The notes under the pieces: generated by a model
Seen by the model: only the letters and a program-made list of their open reading frames with translations
The model's database searches: none
Told to the model about the DNA's origin: nothing
DNA from: S015-6 sp964479535
Lineage (GTDB): Bacteria > Desulfobacterota > DSWW01
Direction of reading: 5' to 3'
Assembly (NCBI GenBank): GCA_964479535.1
Contig: CAYZMM010000019.1
Span: 36,470-100,469, forward strand
Length of the DNA: 64,000 nucleotides
Part shown: positions 42,426 to 51,011 of the stretch, in pieces
Layout: every line of letters starts with the position of its first letter
Position numbering within the stretch: position 1 is the first letter of the stretch
Position numbers and translations under genes: made by a program

Positions 42426-42898
42426 TCACGCCTTCGGATTTTGGATGCCGATCTTTTTCATTCGCGAACGAAGTGTCGAGGGATTGAGTTGAGGATGCGT
42501 GCCGCGCCCCGCGGCCCGTCCACCACCCAACCGGTCTGTTCAAGTGCCTTGCTGATGTGGGCCCGCTCCACGGAATGAAGGCTCCCTTCCGGCCCCATGC
42601 GAGCCGCCCCGGTCGCAGGGCTCTCCAATTTCTCGACCAGCTCCAGGCCGTTCTCGATTTCTCCGTCGATCTCTCCCACGGACAGAGATGCAAATTTAGC
42701 CGACAATTCGAAAAGCAACGTCCTGAACCGACCCACTTCTTCGAGCGGAGCCTTCAGATCCTGAAGGGTCGTCTCATTCCTGCTATCTTTCTGCAGTTTC
42801 TCGTCCGTGGCGAAGTGGAGTTTCCTTCCGGAATGAAATGCCATTTTTCTGAACCTATTACAGGCTTGGTTCCGTGTCAATTTGATTTCGGAATTCAA
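42426..42898 (-). pseudogene. Degenerate sigma-54-dependent activator (sensor start joined to Fis HTH, AAA+ lost)
   Basis: From about 42898 the frame encodes a FhlA-like sensor beginning (RFRTLLFELSAKFASLSVGEID). It jumps, still in frame, directly to the DNA-binding end (HSVERAHISKALEQTGWVVDGPRGAARILN), so the whole ATPase domain and most of the sensor are missing. After ILNS the frame is lost. The expected ending NPSTLRSRMKKIGIQ is readable one base away, to TGA at 42426-42428, so a one-base deletion occurred at about 42485. It lies upstream of the beta-oxidation operon's sigma-54 promoter on the same strand and is the likely remnant of its regulator. Confidence 0.75.
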
Positions 42899-42944
42899 CG
42901 GAAAGGGAACGCGAGGTTATAGAGGCGTTCTCGGTTCCTTCTCT

Positions 42945-42974
42945 TTGACACACAATTCCCTTCCGTCGTATTCT
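42945..42974 (+). promoter_or_regulatory. Sigma-70-type promoter for the PHP-domain lipoprotein
   Basis: TTGACA (42945-42950), 18-bp spacer, TATTCT (42969-42974), 39 bp upstream of ATG 43013. The -35 is embedded in TTCTCTTTGACACACA, which also occurs at about 33722-33737 upstream of the DMT transporter. Confidence 0.55.
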
Positions 42975-43012
42975 CTTGAACCCTGTTCACCACCCATCTG
43001 AGGGAATCTCCT

Positions 43013-44176
43013 ATGTCTTTCCAGGTACTACCTGCAAAGTCAAGACCTGCTGCTCAAAGGATCGCACGACGGGCTTTCCTTTCGAGCCTCTTGCTCAACG
43101 CCCTTCTGCAGATCAGCTGTTCCGAAGAGAATGGATTCGAAGCCCCCCCCGGGCACGGCACAGCTGACGTCCGGGCCGAGTTCGAGGCCGCGCTGGACGG
43201 CATGGACTTCTATTTCGGAAACCTGCACAGCCACACAGGCTATTCGGACGGCCGGGGCACTGCCGAGGATGCCTTCCGATGGGCCCGAGACGAAGCCCGG
43301 TTCGACTTCTACGTTATCACCGACCATGCCGAGTTCCTCTCGGCCGCTGAATGGCAGGACACGGCCGAGAAGGCTGACGCCTTCGACGAGGACGGCGTCT
43401 TTGTTGCCTTGCGGGGCTTCGAGTGGAGCAACCCGATCTTCGGCCATGCCAATGTCTACCAGACCGACCGTTTCACCGACGCCTTGCAGAGCTTCTTTCT
43501 GGGATGGTTCTACAGGTGGGTCGACGACAACCGAGGCCTCACACAGTTCAACCACCCAGGAAGAGAGAAGAACCTCTTCAACAACATGAAGTACGACGAG
43601 ACCGTAGCCGACAACTTCTTCGCCATAGAGACGGGCAACAAGGGGGATGGAAACAACGACTCGACCTATCTTCCGTACTATCCCGATTTTCTCGACAGGG
43701 GGTGGCGGCTCGCGCCCACGAGCAATCAGGACAATCACAGTCTCCAGACAAATTCCCATCGAACGGTCTTCGTCGGGGAAGACCTCACCCGACATGCCCT
43801 CCTGGAGGCGATGCGCTCACGCCGCCTCTACTCGAGTGACGACCCGAACGTGCGGGTGGTCTTCAAGCTTGGACCCGCCTGGATGGGCTCCGAAGTGGAA
43901 ACCCGGGAACAAAGCGTTCGCTTCACTGCAATCGTTGAGGACGACGAGCCGGTCACTTACCTGGAACTCATCACCAACGGGGGCGCTGTCGTGAACAGCA
44001 AGCCCTTCAGGGAAGGCGAGAGAATCGTGTCGTGGAATCCCACGGTGGAGATCCTCGGCGAGGAATACTTCTACTTGCAGGTAACCACCCTGAACGAATG
44101 GGAGGAAGACGGTCCGGATACGGAGCAGATCGTTGTCACTGCGCCGATCTGGGTCAGACCGTACGAAGAACTCTAG
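43013..44176 (+). CDS. PHP-domain (CehA/McbA-like) metal-dependent hydrolase, probable lipoprotein
   Basis: 387 residues. The N-terminus has twin arginines (RIARRAFLSSLLLNALLQISC), so a Tat-type lipoprotein signal is possible. The PHP domain shows HSHTGYSDGRGTAEDAF, YVITDHAEFLS, GFEWSN and later APTSNQDNHS, which supply the His/Asp metal ligands. A beta-sandwich-like C-terminal part follows. Members of the CehA/McbA branch hydrolyse esters or carbamates; the substrate here is not known. GAGGGA precedes ATG 43013. The next 160 bp to the IS element contain no gene. Confidence 0.75.
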   Translation: MSFQVLPAKSRPAAQRIARRAFLSSLLLNALLQISCSEENGFEAPPGHGTADVRAEFEAALDGMDFYFGNLHSHTGYSDGRGTAEDAFRWARDEARFDFYVITDHAEFLSAAEWQDTAEKADAFDEDGVFVALRGFEWSNPIFGHANVYQTDRFTDALQSFFLGWFYRWVDDNRGLTQFNHPGREKNLFNNMKYDETVADNFFAIETGNKGDGNNDSTYLPYYPDFLDRGWRLAPTSNQDNHSLQTNSHRTVFVGEDLTRHALLEAMRSRRLYSSDDPNVRVVFKLGPAWMGSEVETREQSVRFTAIVEDDEPVTYLELITNGGAVVNSKPFREGERIVSWNPTVEILGEEYFYLQVTTLNEWEEDGPDTEQIVVTAPIWVRPYEEL

Positions 44177-44338
44177 CGTACAGACGTCTCCACGAAGATC
44201 GCTCGGCAGGCATGTATGTCGGGCACGCAAGGTCTTGCTCCGCAGGGCTGTCGGCAGCCGTCGCCACAGGCAGGATGAAAGAGTAGATGCTCCCTTTTCC
44301 CTCTGCTAGCTCTCGAGAGGATTCCTGGTTCGCGCTCA

Positions 44339-45598
44339 TTATTTATCTAATAGGCCGAGGCTTGAAAACGGGGATTTAATGGAGGAAGGCGAGGCAAAGC
44401 ACGAGCGCGGTGAGGGTGGATGCGCGGGAGAGAGTATCGGGAACAGCCCAGGTTGAGGGAGTAGGGATGGAAGTGGGTGCCAGCTGATCCGATGCATCAC
44501 TGGGGAAGGCGTAGGAGGTGAGGGCTGGGAAGCGTGAAGGAGGCGGCTAGCGTTGTTGAGTTTGCTCTGAACATTTCGAGACGGTATCAGCCCGAAGCGG
44601 CGGATTCGGACGAAGCCGTGGGGCAGTACGTGGAGGAGGAATCGCCGGATGAACTCCCGGGCATCCAGTCGGACGAGCCTGTGAGTGCCGGGGTTCCGGT
44701 TCTCCCTGGCACGGAAGGTAATCGTCTGCCCGTCAAAGGCGAGGAGCCTCTGGTTGGAGATGGCCACCCGGTGGGTGTAATGCCCCAGGTAGCTGAAGAC
44801 ATGCCGAGGTCCACCGAAGGGTCCTTTCGCGTAGACGACCCATTTGGTTCGCCGGAGTTTTCTGACCCACCTTTTGAAGACCGCTGGATTTCCCGAGCCG
44901 ACGATCTTACCGGTGAAGCGGAGCTGTTCCTGTCCGAATGCCTTGTCGAGGCGGTCCAGGAACTTCCCACGGACCATTTTTGCCAGAGCGCGGACCGGGA
45001 CCAGGAAGTTGTTCTTGGCCGGGATCCATCGGTCTCCTTGGAGGCTTACGCCTCCGGCCGTGACCACCAAATGCAGGTGGGGGTGGAACGTAAGTTCCTG
45101 GGTCCAGGTGTGCAGGATGGCCGTGAAGCCGGGTAGTGCACCGAGGCGGTTCCAGCCCTTGGCGAGTTCGATGAGCCCTTCCGAGGCGGCCTCGAACAGG
45201 AGGTTGTACAGGAGCCGCCGGTTTTGTAGGACAAGCGGGTTGAGCTCGTGGGGCAGGGTGACCACGACGTGTAAGTAGGAGGTAGGCAGTAGCTTTTGGG
45301 ATCGTGCCAGGAGCCAGCGGGTCTTCTGGAGGTTCTGACACTTGGGGCAGTGGCGGTTACGGCACGAGTGGAACCACATGCGCTCGTATCCACAGCGGTT
45401 CCGGCACGTCTCAAGATGTCCCCCGAGGATCTGGGTGCGGCAGTGGGTGACATCCCGGATGACCTTGCGTTGTTCGGGGCTGGTCGGATGGGCCTGCAGG
45501 TAGGATTTTCCGTAGGAACGGAGGATCTGGGCCCGTTCTACCGAATGCCCAGAGCCGGACACCGACGGGGCAGCGTAGCTCGCTTCTTCTCGTTGCAT
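44339..45598 (-). CDS. IS91-family (Y2/HUH) transposase
   Basis: 419 residues from ATG 45598 (AAGGAGGG upstream). The N-terminal zinc-binding region has CRNRCGYERMWFHSCRNRHC and CPKC; the HUH motif is HPHLHLVVTAGG; and the hallmark YLGHYTHRVAISNQRL carries the paired catalytic tyrosines. The enzyme nicks and transfers single strands for rolling-circle transposition. The last 60 residues (PSPPTPSPVMHRISWHP onward) are low-complexity and unlike the family, so the reading frame may run past the original end of the element into flanking DNA. Confidence 0.85.
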   Translation of the reverse strand: MQREEASYAAPSVSGSGHSVERAQILRSYGKSYLQAHPTSPEQRKVIRDVTHCRTQILGGHLETCRNRCGYERMWFHSCRNRHCPKCQNLQKTRWLLARSQKLLPTSYLHVVVTLPHELNPLVLQNRRLLYNLLFEAASEGLIELAKGWNRLGALPGFTAILHTWTQELTFHPHLHLVVTAGGVSLQGDRWIPAKNNFLVPVRALAKMVRGKFLDRLDKAFGQEQLRFTGKIVGSGNPAVFKRWVRKLRRTKWVVYAKGPFGGPRHVFSYLGHYTHRVAISNQRLLAFDGQTITFRARENRNPGTHRLVRLDAREFIRRFLLHVLPHGFVRIRRFGLIPSRNVQSKLNNASRLLHASQPSPPTPSPVMHRISWHPLPSLLPQPGLFPILSPAHPPSPRSCFASPSSIKSPFSSLGLLDK

Positions 45599-45999
45599 GG
45601 CTGCCCTCCTTTTCCGTAGGTGGTGGCGATCATGGCTTTCTGCTTGATGTAGGGAATCGCCTCGAAGACGGCCAGCACCTCCTGTCGGCTCAGGACCACG
45701 GGCAGTTGCTTGGGCAGCTTCGGATTCGGGAGGTTCTCGACCTCCTCCGGGCGATTCAACGTGTAGCGGTAAAGGAACTTGAGCGCACAGAGATAGGCCT
45801 TCTGCAAGGCAGGACTGGCCTTTTGCTCCTCGGCGAGATAGAGCAGGAAGGTGCGGATCTCCTCCCGCCCCATCTCCTCCGGAGACCGGTTGAAGTGTTC
45901 GGCGAACTTCCGGCAGCGCGGAAGATAGCCTGCGGAGGTGCATAAACTGTAGCCTTTTAGCGTCAAATCTGCTTTCATCTGTTCGTGTAGCTTTCCCAT
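45538..45999 (-). pseudogene. Truncated tyrosine recombinase (N-terminal SAM-like domain only)
   Basis: From ATG 45999 (AGGAGG upstream) the protein begins as a phage-integrase core-binding domain (GYSLCTSAGYLPRCRKFAEHF, ALKFLYRYTLNRPEEVENL). It reaches LSRQEVLAVFEAIPYIKQKAMIATTYG, where a complete enzyme continues with AGLRxSE. Here it runs out of homology into GKGGQPCNEKK, which overlaps the transposase start. The catalytic Arg, His-x-x-Arg and Tyr are absent, so it is inactive. The deletion fused its middle to the transposase leader. Confidence 0.8.
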
Positions 46000-46138
46000 G
46001 GTTCTTCCTCCTTGTGTTGGAGTGGAATGGATTCGTTGATGGGAAAGCTACTTGCTTCTTGCGGGGAATTACAAGGAAGGAAAACGTAAGGCGAAAACCA
46101 GAACGGTGATCAGGAGGTCGTGAAGAACCCAACTGCCG

Positions 46139-46515
46139 CTACGCGAAAGCGGAGCGGCTTCGTTCCAGCGCGTTGTCCAGCAGATTCAAGATAACGCTCC
46201 GGACCTCTTCTTTGACCATACGTACGGGACCGGTCTCCTGGCCGATATGGATTTCCAGTTGTATGGCCTTTGTCGCAATTTGAGGGGCAAACAGCTCGAG
46301 GACCTCTTGACAGATTCATCGAACGCGGTTTTTCCCCTGTCAGGAGAGGCTCCCCCCACTTCGATCTTGGACAATTCCAGGATGCGACCGATGAGCCTGT
46401 CCAACACTTCGATATTCTTCTCCATCAGATCCAGGTGGGGATAGGATCGCTCGCCTCTTGCTGTTCGAGACGGTCGCGATGTAGCTCAAGGGCGATACGC
46501 GTAAAGCTCGAGAAG
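46139..46515 (-). pseudogene. Histidine kinase fragment (HisKA and N-box), frameshifted
   Basis: Read on the minus strand, the dimerisation helices (TRIALELHRDRLEQQ, then in a second frame LDLMEKNIEVLDRLIGRILELSKIE) are followed, in a third frame, by LFAPQIATKAIQLEIHIGQ and the ATP-binding N-box EEVRSVILNLLDNAL, ending at TAG 46139-46141. The sensor, most of the ATPase domain and the correct frame are missing. The pattern (ALEL...LDRLIGRILELS) resembles CpxA-type kinases. It lies directly between the IS91-type element and the SpoVR fragment. Confidence 0.7.
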
Positions 46516-46542
46516 AAGAAGCCCGAACCATCACCCGGAAGA

Positions 46543-46860
46543 ATGCAAGGGATGGTGATCACGCACGTGACGACCCCGGAGGACTGGAAGACGATCAAGG
46601 AAACCCTGCTCAGGAGCGTCGGTCTGGGCCGCATCCCGGTCATCCGGATCGTGGAGGTCCGGGCCCACGGAACGCAGGAGATGGTCCTGCAGCACGAGTA
46701 CGACGGCAGAGAGCTCGATGCCGAGTATGCGGACCGGACGCTGCGGTATGTGCAGCAGCTCTGGGGAAAGAAGGTCGTGCTGGAAACCCGGCTGGGCGGC
46801 GAGTGCTGCGAGATGAGCTACGACGGAACCGGAGACAAGGTCACCGTCTCCCGGAGTTGA
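46543..46860 (+). pseudogene. C-terminal fragment of a SpoVR-family protein
   Basis: About 105 residues (THVTTPEDWKTIKETLLRS, EMVLQHEYDGRELDAEYA, TLRYVQQLWGKKVVLETR) match the C-terminal end of the SpoVR/YcgB family, whose members are normally about 500 residues. The N-terminal three quarters are absent. The frame is open upstream to 46270, but that part reads through the opposite-strand kinase fragment. Function of the family is not defined. The junction with the kinase fragment is at about 46515-46545. Confidence 0.7.
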
Positions 46861-46965
46861 TCGAAGGCAGGCGGTTGGAGAACACGCATCTTCGGCGCGG
46901 TATCGATCATCCTTTCGCCTTTGCCCTTTCGCCCCAGAAAAGAGACCCTATCGCCGCCGATTCGT

Positions 46966-48765
46966 TCACTGACCTTGATGTGAACCGCTGCGCACCCGGA
47001 TCAGCTCGTCCTGAAGGCGCAGACTTCCCCGCCCGCCCGCGAGCTCGTAGCGGCTGGCCCACACCGCCTGGGAAAGCTTGAAGCGTAAACGTTCCTCGTC
47101 AGTGGGTTCCCCTGTCTTCGGGTCAAGGGTCGACCGCGTATCCTCGAACCGCTCCAGTTCCATGAGCCAGGCGATCTTCTCCTCGATCAGGACGTCCTTG
47201 GCGGCCACCACCTCGATCCTCTGCTTCACCTCCGTGTCGTTCCGGCAGGCCTCCGGCCAGTTCGTGTCCCCCTTGACCGGGTCTGTCGGGAAGGTACGAA
47301 TCAGGCGGTGGTAGGTCCAGAGCATGGTGTCCTTGACCTGGACTTCCGTGTCGTAGGCGGGCTTTCTCGCCTTTACCTTCGCCCTTCCCAGGGCGGGCGG
47401 CCATAGGTGGTAGGCAACGAGATAATCGGTGATCGTGATTCCGCTCGGCGCCCCCACCCGGTACCTGCGGTAGTCGTCCTCTGCGCCAGCCTCTACCTCC
47501 CAGTCGCGCAGGAAGAAACCCTCCTGATTCTTCAGCTGGTCCATGAGGGTGAAATAGCGGGTGTCCAGGTAGGCGAAATCCGAATTCTCCTTTCCGTGGA
47601 CCACCAGGGTACGCCAGTCCATGGGCCAGTCCGTGGTGGAACCCACATTGATCTCCAGTCCCTCTTTCCCGCCTTCGAGCCTGTGCTGCTCGAAATAGCC
47701 TGCATGGGTGTGGGCGGTGACGATCCCGCCGAAGGCATACCGGGCCCACAGCCAGCGCAGGCTCGACCGGCTCTTGGAAGCGATCTCGTCGAAGGGATGG
47801 TGCAGCATCAGTACGAAACGTGTGTCGTCCTCTGTCTCCATCCACTGCCGGACGATGCGGAGCTGGTCCGAGAGAAGCTCGCCCGTCATGCCGCAGTCCA
47901 GCTCCAGGGGGTAGTTGTCCCAGGCGTTCGGGACCAGGGCCGGCAGCTGGGCGTACTGGGTCGAGTCGGTCAGGATCGCGTGAAAGCGGATTCTGGGGTC
48001 GGGACCGCTGATATCCGCCCGCTGCAGGATGAACGAGCGCCAGGGCGCCTCGCTGTCGATGTTCCAGACGATCCCCTGGAGAAAGGAGTCCAGGTTCCGG
48101 GGGGCAGTCCAGCTGTGTTGGATCGGAACCCGCCCGGCCAGCTCGAGCAGATCCAGGCCCCGCTCGTCATACAGGCCCAGGTCTTTCGCGAGCGCCCTCG
48201 TACCGGCCACGTCTTGCTGGACCAGGGCCGCCACGTAGAGGCGGATCAAGAGGTCTTTGGTGACGGGCTTCCCGGAGCCGTAGCAGGCGTCCTCCCAGAG
48301 AGGGGGGTTGCGGGGGTCGTACGTGCCGAAGTAGTAGCTATCGTGGTTGCCCGGGATCATCAGCCAGGGCTTCCCGGCGTCCTTCATCACGTCCACGAAC
48401 TCCCGGAACTCCCCCTCGCAGGCCAGGTCGATGGCGTCTCCCAGGTGGATGACCGCCTCGGTCTCCGCGGGCGTGTTCTTCAGGATCCACCGGAGCACGT
48501 CCCCCGCGTACATGTCGAGCTGGGGCGGCCGGATCGCCGTGTTCACGAACATCTTGATAGACAGGTTCCGGTCCGGAATCGGTTTCGAATACAGGTTGTG
48601 GATCTGGCAGTCGGATACGAGCAGAATCCGCCGTGTGGTCACCCACCCCTCCTCTACCGGGTCGAAGGGCTCCAGGGCCGGCGAAAACCGCGACGGCATT
48701 TCGGGCGGCACTTGACAGGCGCTCACAAAAACCACGAGAAACAGAACCGTCACCCGGAACTTCAT
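46966..48765 (-). CDS. Calcineurin-like metallophosphoesterase lipoprotein
   Basis: 599 residues. The signal ends in a lipobox (FLVVFVSAC), so it is a probable lipoprotein. Metallophosphoesterase motifs are in order: ILLVSDCQIH, AVIHLGDAID, MIPGNHDS, MLHHPFDE and GGIVTAHTHAG. The C-terminal 200 residues are helical and charged and not assignable. It likely hydrolyses phosphate esters at the cell envelope. GGAGGAAGAA precedes ATG 48765, which overlaps the stop of the upstream lipoprotein gene by 4 bp. Confidence 0.8.
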   Translation of the reverse strand: MKFRVTVLFLVVFVSACQVPPEMPSRFSPALEPFDPVEEGWVTTRRILLVSDCQIHNLYSKPIPDRNLSIKMFVNTAIRPPQLDMYAGDVLRWILKNTPAETEAVIHLGDAIDLACEGEFREFVDVMKDAGKPWLMIPGNHDSYYFGTYDPRNPPLWEDACYGSGKPVTKDLLIRLYVAALVQQDVAGTRALAKDLGLYDERGLDLLELAGRVPIQHSWTAPRNLDSFLQGIVWNIDSEAPWRSFILQRADISGPDPRIRFHAILTDSTQYAQLPALVPNAWDNYPLELDCGMTGELLSDQLRIVRQWMETEDDTRFVLMLHHPFDEIASKSRSSLRWLWARYAFGGIVTAHTHAGYFEQHRLEGGKEGLEINVGSTTDWPMDWRTLVVHGKENSDFAYLDTRYFTLMDQLKNQEGFFLRDWEVEAGAEDDYRRYRVGAPSGITITDYLVAYHLWPPALGRAKVKARKPAYDTEVQVKDTMLWTYHRLIRTFPTDPVKGDTNWPEACRNDTEVKQRIEVVAAKDVLIEEKIAWLMELERFEDTRSTLDPKTGEPTDEERLRFKLSQAVWASRYELAGGRGSLRLQDELIRVRSGSHQGQ

Positions 48766-49448
48766 TTCTTCCTCCGCATGATTCGGCCGTCGTCCTTTGC
48801 GAGATCGATCGTGAAGATCCCGAGGAGAAAATCCAGGGCCTCCCCTGGGCTGTAGCCCAGGTCCAGATAGGCCAGGGCCCCCATTTCCAACTCGATGTCC
48901 CAGGCGTGGATCATGACATAGCGGTTGTTCCGCCAGGTGCGGCCGGTCCAGATGTAGTTGTCTCCCTCCAGGGGAACACCGTCGTCCAGGGCGTACCACT
49001 TGTCGCCTTCGCGATAGGTCGTGTCCGCCCATGTCAGAAAGGCGGGCAATGCAGCAATGCTCTTTCGGGCCAGTTTGTAGTCGGCCGAGGCATAGTTGCA
49101 GTTCTCCAGGGTTGAGGTGTAGACCACCCAGGCATGATCCGCCTCGAACTTGGCCTGATGAAGGGAAGGGGAAAGAAGAAAGGGGCGGCCGTACTTCCAG
49201 CCGAGGCTGGCGGCCTGGGGTTTGATCCCGAAGTTGATGCCGGTGCTGAACAGACCGAGATAACTGATCCGCAGGCCCCCGCCGGTACCCAACCCTCCCG
49301 CGGCGCGGTATGGATCCAGGAAGTCGACTCCACGGTCGGTCAGGTAGGCGCAGGACGGGAGCGTCAGGGCGGCGAGGAGCACCGCGACAAAGGGGTGCCA
49401 CTTCCCGAACCGAATCCAGGCCAATTCACAAACCCGAGACTTCGCCAT
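48762..49448 (-). CDS. Uncharacterised lipoprotein
   Basis: 228 residues with a hydrophobic N-terminal segment and lipobox (LLAALTLPSC). The rest contains GGLRISYLGLFSTGINFGIK and WKYGRPFLLSPSLHQAKFEADH, and ends MRRKK. Not recognised. It is co-translated with the metallophosphoesterase through an ATGA overlap, so the two probably act together in the envelope. Confidence 0.7.
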   Translation of the reverse strand: MAKSRVCELAWIRFGKWHPFVAVLLAALTLPSCAYLTDRGVDFLDPYRAAGGLGTGGGLRISYLGLFSTGINFGIKPQAASLGWKYGRPFLLSPSLHQAKFEADHAWVVYTSTLENCNYASADYKLARKSIAALPAFLTWADTTYREGDKWYALDDGVPLEGDNYIWTGRTWRNNRYVMIHAWDIELEMGALAYLDLGYSPGEALDFLLGIFTIDLAKDDGRIMRRKK

Positions 49449-49524
49449 GTCAAGAACCTCGCGTTCGCCCTGGCGGGCAAGCCAACGAAAGCACCAGGCT
49501 TACGGTGCGAAGGACCCATGCCTG

Positions 49525-49947
49525 TCACGGCGGGGTGCAGGCCCCGAAGACGACAAAGGCCACCTGATCGCCTGCGACCGTCAGGACTATGTATCCGGTC
49601 GATTCGGTAAGGGACAGGCTGTACCCCCGTCCGTTCGCCGTCCCGCTCAGGAGAACCACCCCGCCGGCACGTTCCACCTTTTCGATCCTGGAGGCCTGGG
49701 CCTGCGCGTGCCGGGTCGTGTAGACCTCCTTCCTGTCAAAGTCGATCCTGAGAAAGCGTGAGAGCCCGTTGCTCTCTGGGGTCCCGCTCTCGCAACCGGC
49801 ATTCGGGCCGCATTCGAAGGCTTCGATCATGGCGCACACCAGGGGTGTCGATCCATCGAAGTCGGCCGAAAACGCTGGTTGCATCCCCGCGGAAACCAGA
49901 GACAGAAACCCGAATGCCGTGACCGTCCCAAGGGTTTTCCTGCTCAT
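49525..49947 (-). CDS. Secreted protein of unknown function
   Basis: 140 residues. Signal peptide (LGTVTAFGFLSLVSAGMQPAFSA) with probable cleavage before DFDG. The mature part has cysteines in LVCAMIEAFECGPNAGC and a final FGACTPP, compatible with disulfides. The remainder is beta-rich (RIDFDRKEVYTT, YIVLTVAGDQVAFVVF). No family recognised. AGGAGGAGC precedes ATG 49947. It is 30 bp downstream of the glycine-zipper gene on the same strand. Confidence 0.65.
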   Translation of the reverse strand: MSRKTLGTVTAFGFLSLVSAGMQPAFSADFDGSTPLVCAMIEAFECGPNAGCESGTPESNGLSRFLRIDFDRKEVYTTRHAQAQASRIEKVERAGGVVLLSGTANGRGYSLSLTESTGYIVLTVAGDQVAFVVFGACTPP

Positions 49948-49977
49948 TTCAGCTCCTCCTCTTCGGTTCCGAAGTGG

Positions 49978-50472
49978 TCATTTCAGCGCGTAGCCGCGTC
50001 CCTCCAGGCAGGCGGAATAGGCGCGGTCGTACTCGCTTCGTTTTTGCTGGTACTGGGCCTGTTGCTGTTGGACCTGCTGCTGGTACTGCGCCTGCTCGTT
50101 CCGATGATCCGACCGCTTGCGAATGGCGCCGAGCCCCCCGCCAGCTGCGGCGCCGATCGCAGCGCCCTTGCCGGCGTTTCCGGCGATGGCGCCCCCGATC
50201 GCCCCCAGGGCCGCCCCTTTCGCCGCACCCCCAACCACCTGGCCCTTGTGTTCAGGTCTCGACGGCGGCGGTGCCGGGCTCGCCTGGGTCGCCTGCATGG
50301 GATCGAACCCGGTCTGCTGCTTTGCCCAGGTGTAGCACTCGAACTTGTCCTTCTCCGTCTGTTCCGGGCTCTGCCCCTCGCTGGGGTAGACGAAAGGCTC
50401 GGCCGCATGCACGCTGCCGCAAACCGAACTCATGAGAAGGAGCAGCAATAGGACACCCATTCTCTTGCACAT
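49978..50472 (-). CDS. Secreted glycine-zipper protein
   Basis: 164 residues. The signal peptide (LLLLLLMSSVCGSVHAA) is followed by TEKDKFECYTWAKQQTGFDP and a glycine-zipper (GAALGAIGGAIAGNAGKGAA). A glutamine-rich segment and a C-terminal AYSACLEGRGYAL follow. Glycine zippers insert into or line membranes. It is a longer relative of the protein at 4976-5350, which has the same flanking motifs but no zipper. AGGAGG lies upstream of ATG 50472. Confidence 0.75.
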   Translation of the reverse strand: MCKRMGVLLLLLLMSSVCGSVHAAEPFVYPSEGQSPEQTEKDKFECYTWAKQQTGFDPMQATQASPAPPPSRPEHKGQVVGGAAKGAALGAIGGAIAGNAGKGAAIGAAAGGGLGAIRKRSDHRNEQAQYQQQVQQQQAQYQQKRSEYDRAYSACLEGRGYALK

Positions 50473-50575
50473 AGCACGTTTCCTCCTTTCGGATGATCGT
50501 GAGACCGGGCCTGCTTCCAAGCGCGGTTCCCGATCATTCATTCAACGACTTCTCCCGTCTATTCGTTGCGCAGAA

Positions 50576-50956
50576 TCAATAGCGAAAGCCGAAACCAAAC
50601 CACGGTCCGTGCACCGTGAGGTCGATCTCCGTCCTCTCGGGACCGCTCCCCTCCCTGTCCTGCTCGTTCAAGGCCCGGTAGCCTGCGTGAATGCCCATGA
50701 ACCAGCCTCGTGCAAGGTGGAAGGTGTATGCCACAGAGGCGATCGTGTGCGGGGCGAGGTCGACGTCAACGCCGAAACCGCCGACGTCGCCCTGCAGCAG
50801 AACCGAGAATCTGTCGACGGGGAGCGCTACGATGCGCACCCCGACGAGCGGGTAAAGGGTGTCGCCGGCGTCTTGTGCGGAAAGAGTCCGCTCCTCTCTC
50901 CAGAGCTCCACTCCGCCGAGCGAAAGGGGAATCAGCATTTCCTTCCCTGGCCTCAC
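50576..50956 (-). pseudogene. C-terminal fragment of an outer-membrane beta-barrel protein
   Basis: The 126-codon frame carries typical last strands of a small barrel (LYPLVGVRIVALPVDRFSVLLQGDVGG, SVAYTFHLARGWFMGIHAGYRAL, HGPWFGFGFRY), ending in an aromatic residue as outer-membrane proteins do. There is no signal peptide and the first half of the barrel is missing, so it is a 5'-truncated remnant. The 55 bp upstream contain no coding sequence matching the missing part. Confidence 0.6.
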
Positions 50957-51011
50957 AATCCGCCGTCTCCTCTGCTCGTGAATGATGATACACGCACCCT
51001 TCCGGAGTCGA

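Larger units (their letters stand above)
44339..46060 (-). mobile_element. IS91-family-type element with truncated integrase (ends approximate)
   Basis: It contains an IS91-type Y2 transposase (44339-45598) preceded by the N-terminal part of a tyrosine recombinase (45538-45999). Many IS91-family elements carry this gene order. IS91 elements have no terminal inverted repeats, so the exact ends are not visible; the given bounds cover the coding part and the integrase leader. It lies next to broken histidine kinase and SpoVR genes, consistent with insertion-linked rearrangement. Confidence 0.75.

Noticed and set aside
46270..46542. Upstream extension of the SpoVR fragment
   Set aside because: The sequence there is the antisense of recognisable histidine kinase motifs, so the open frame is a by-product.
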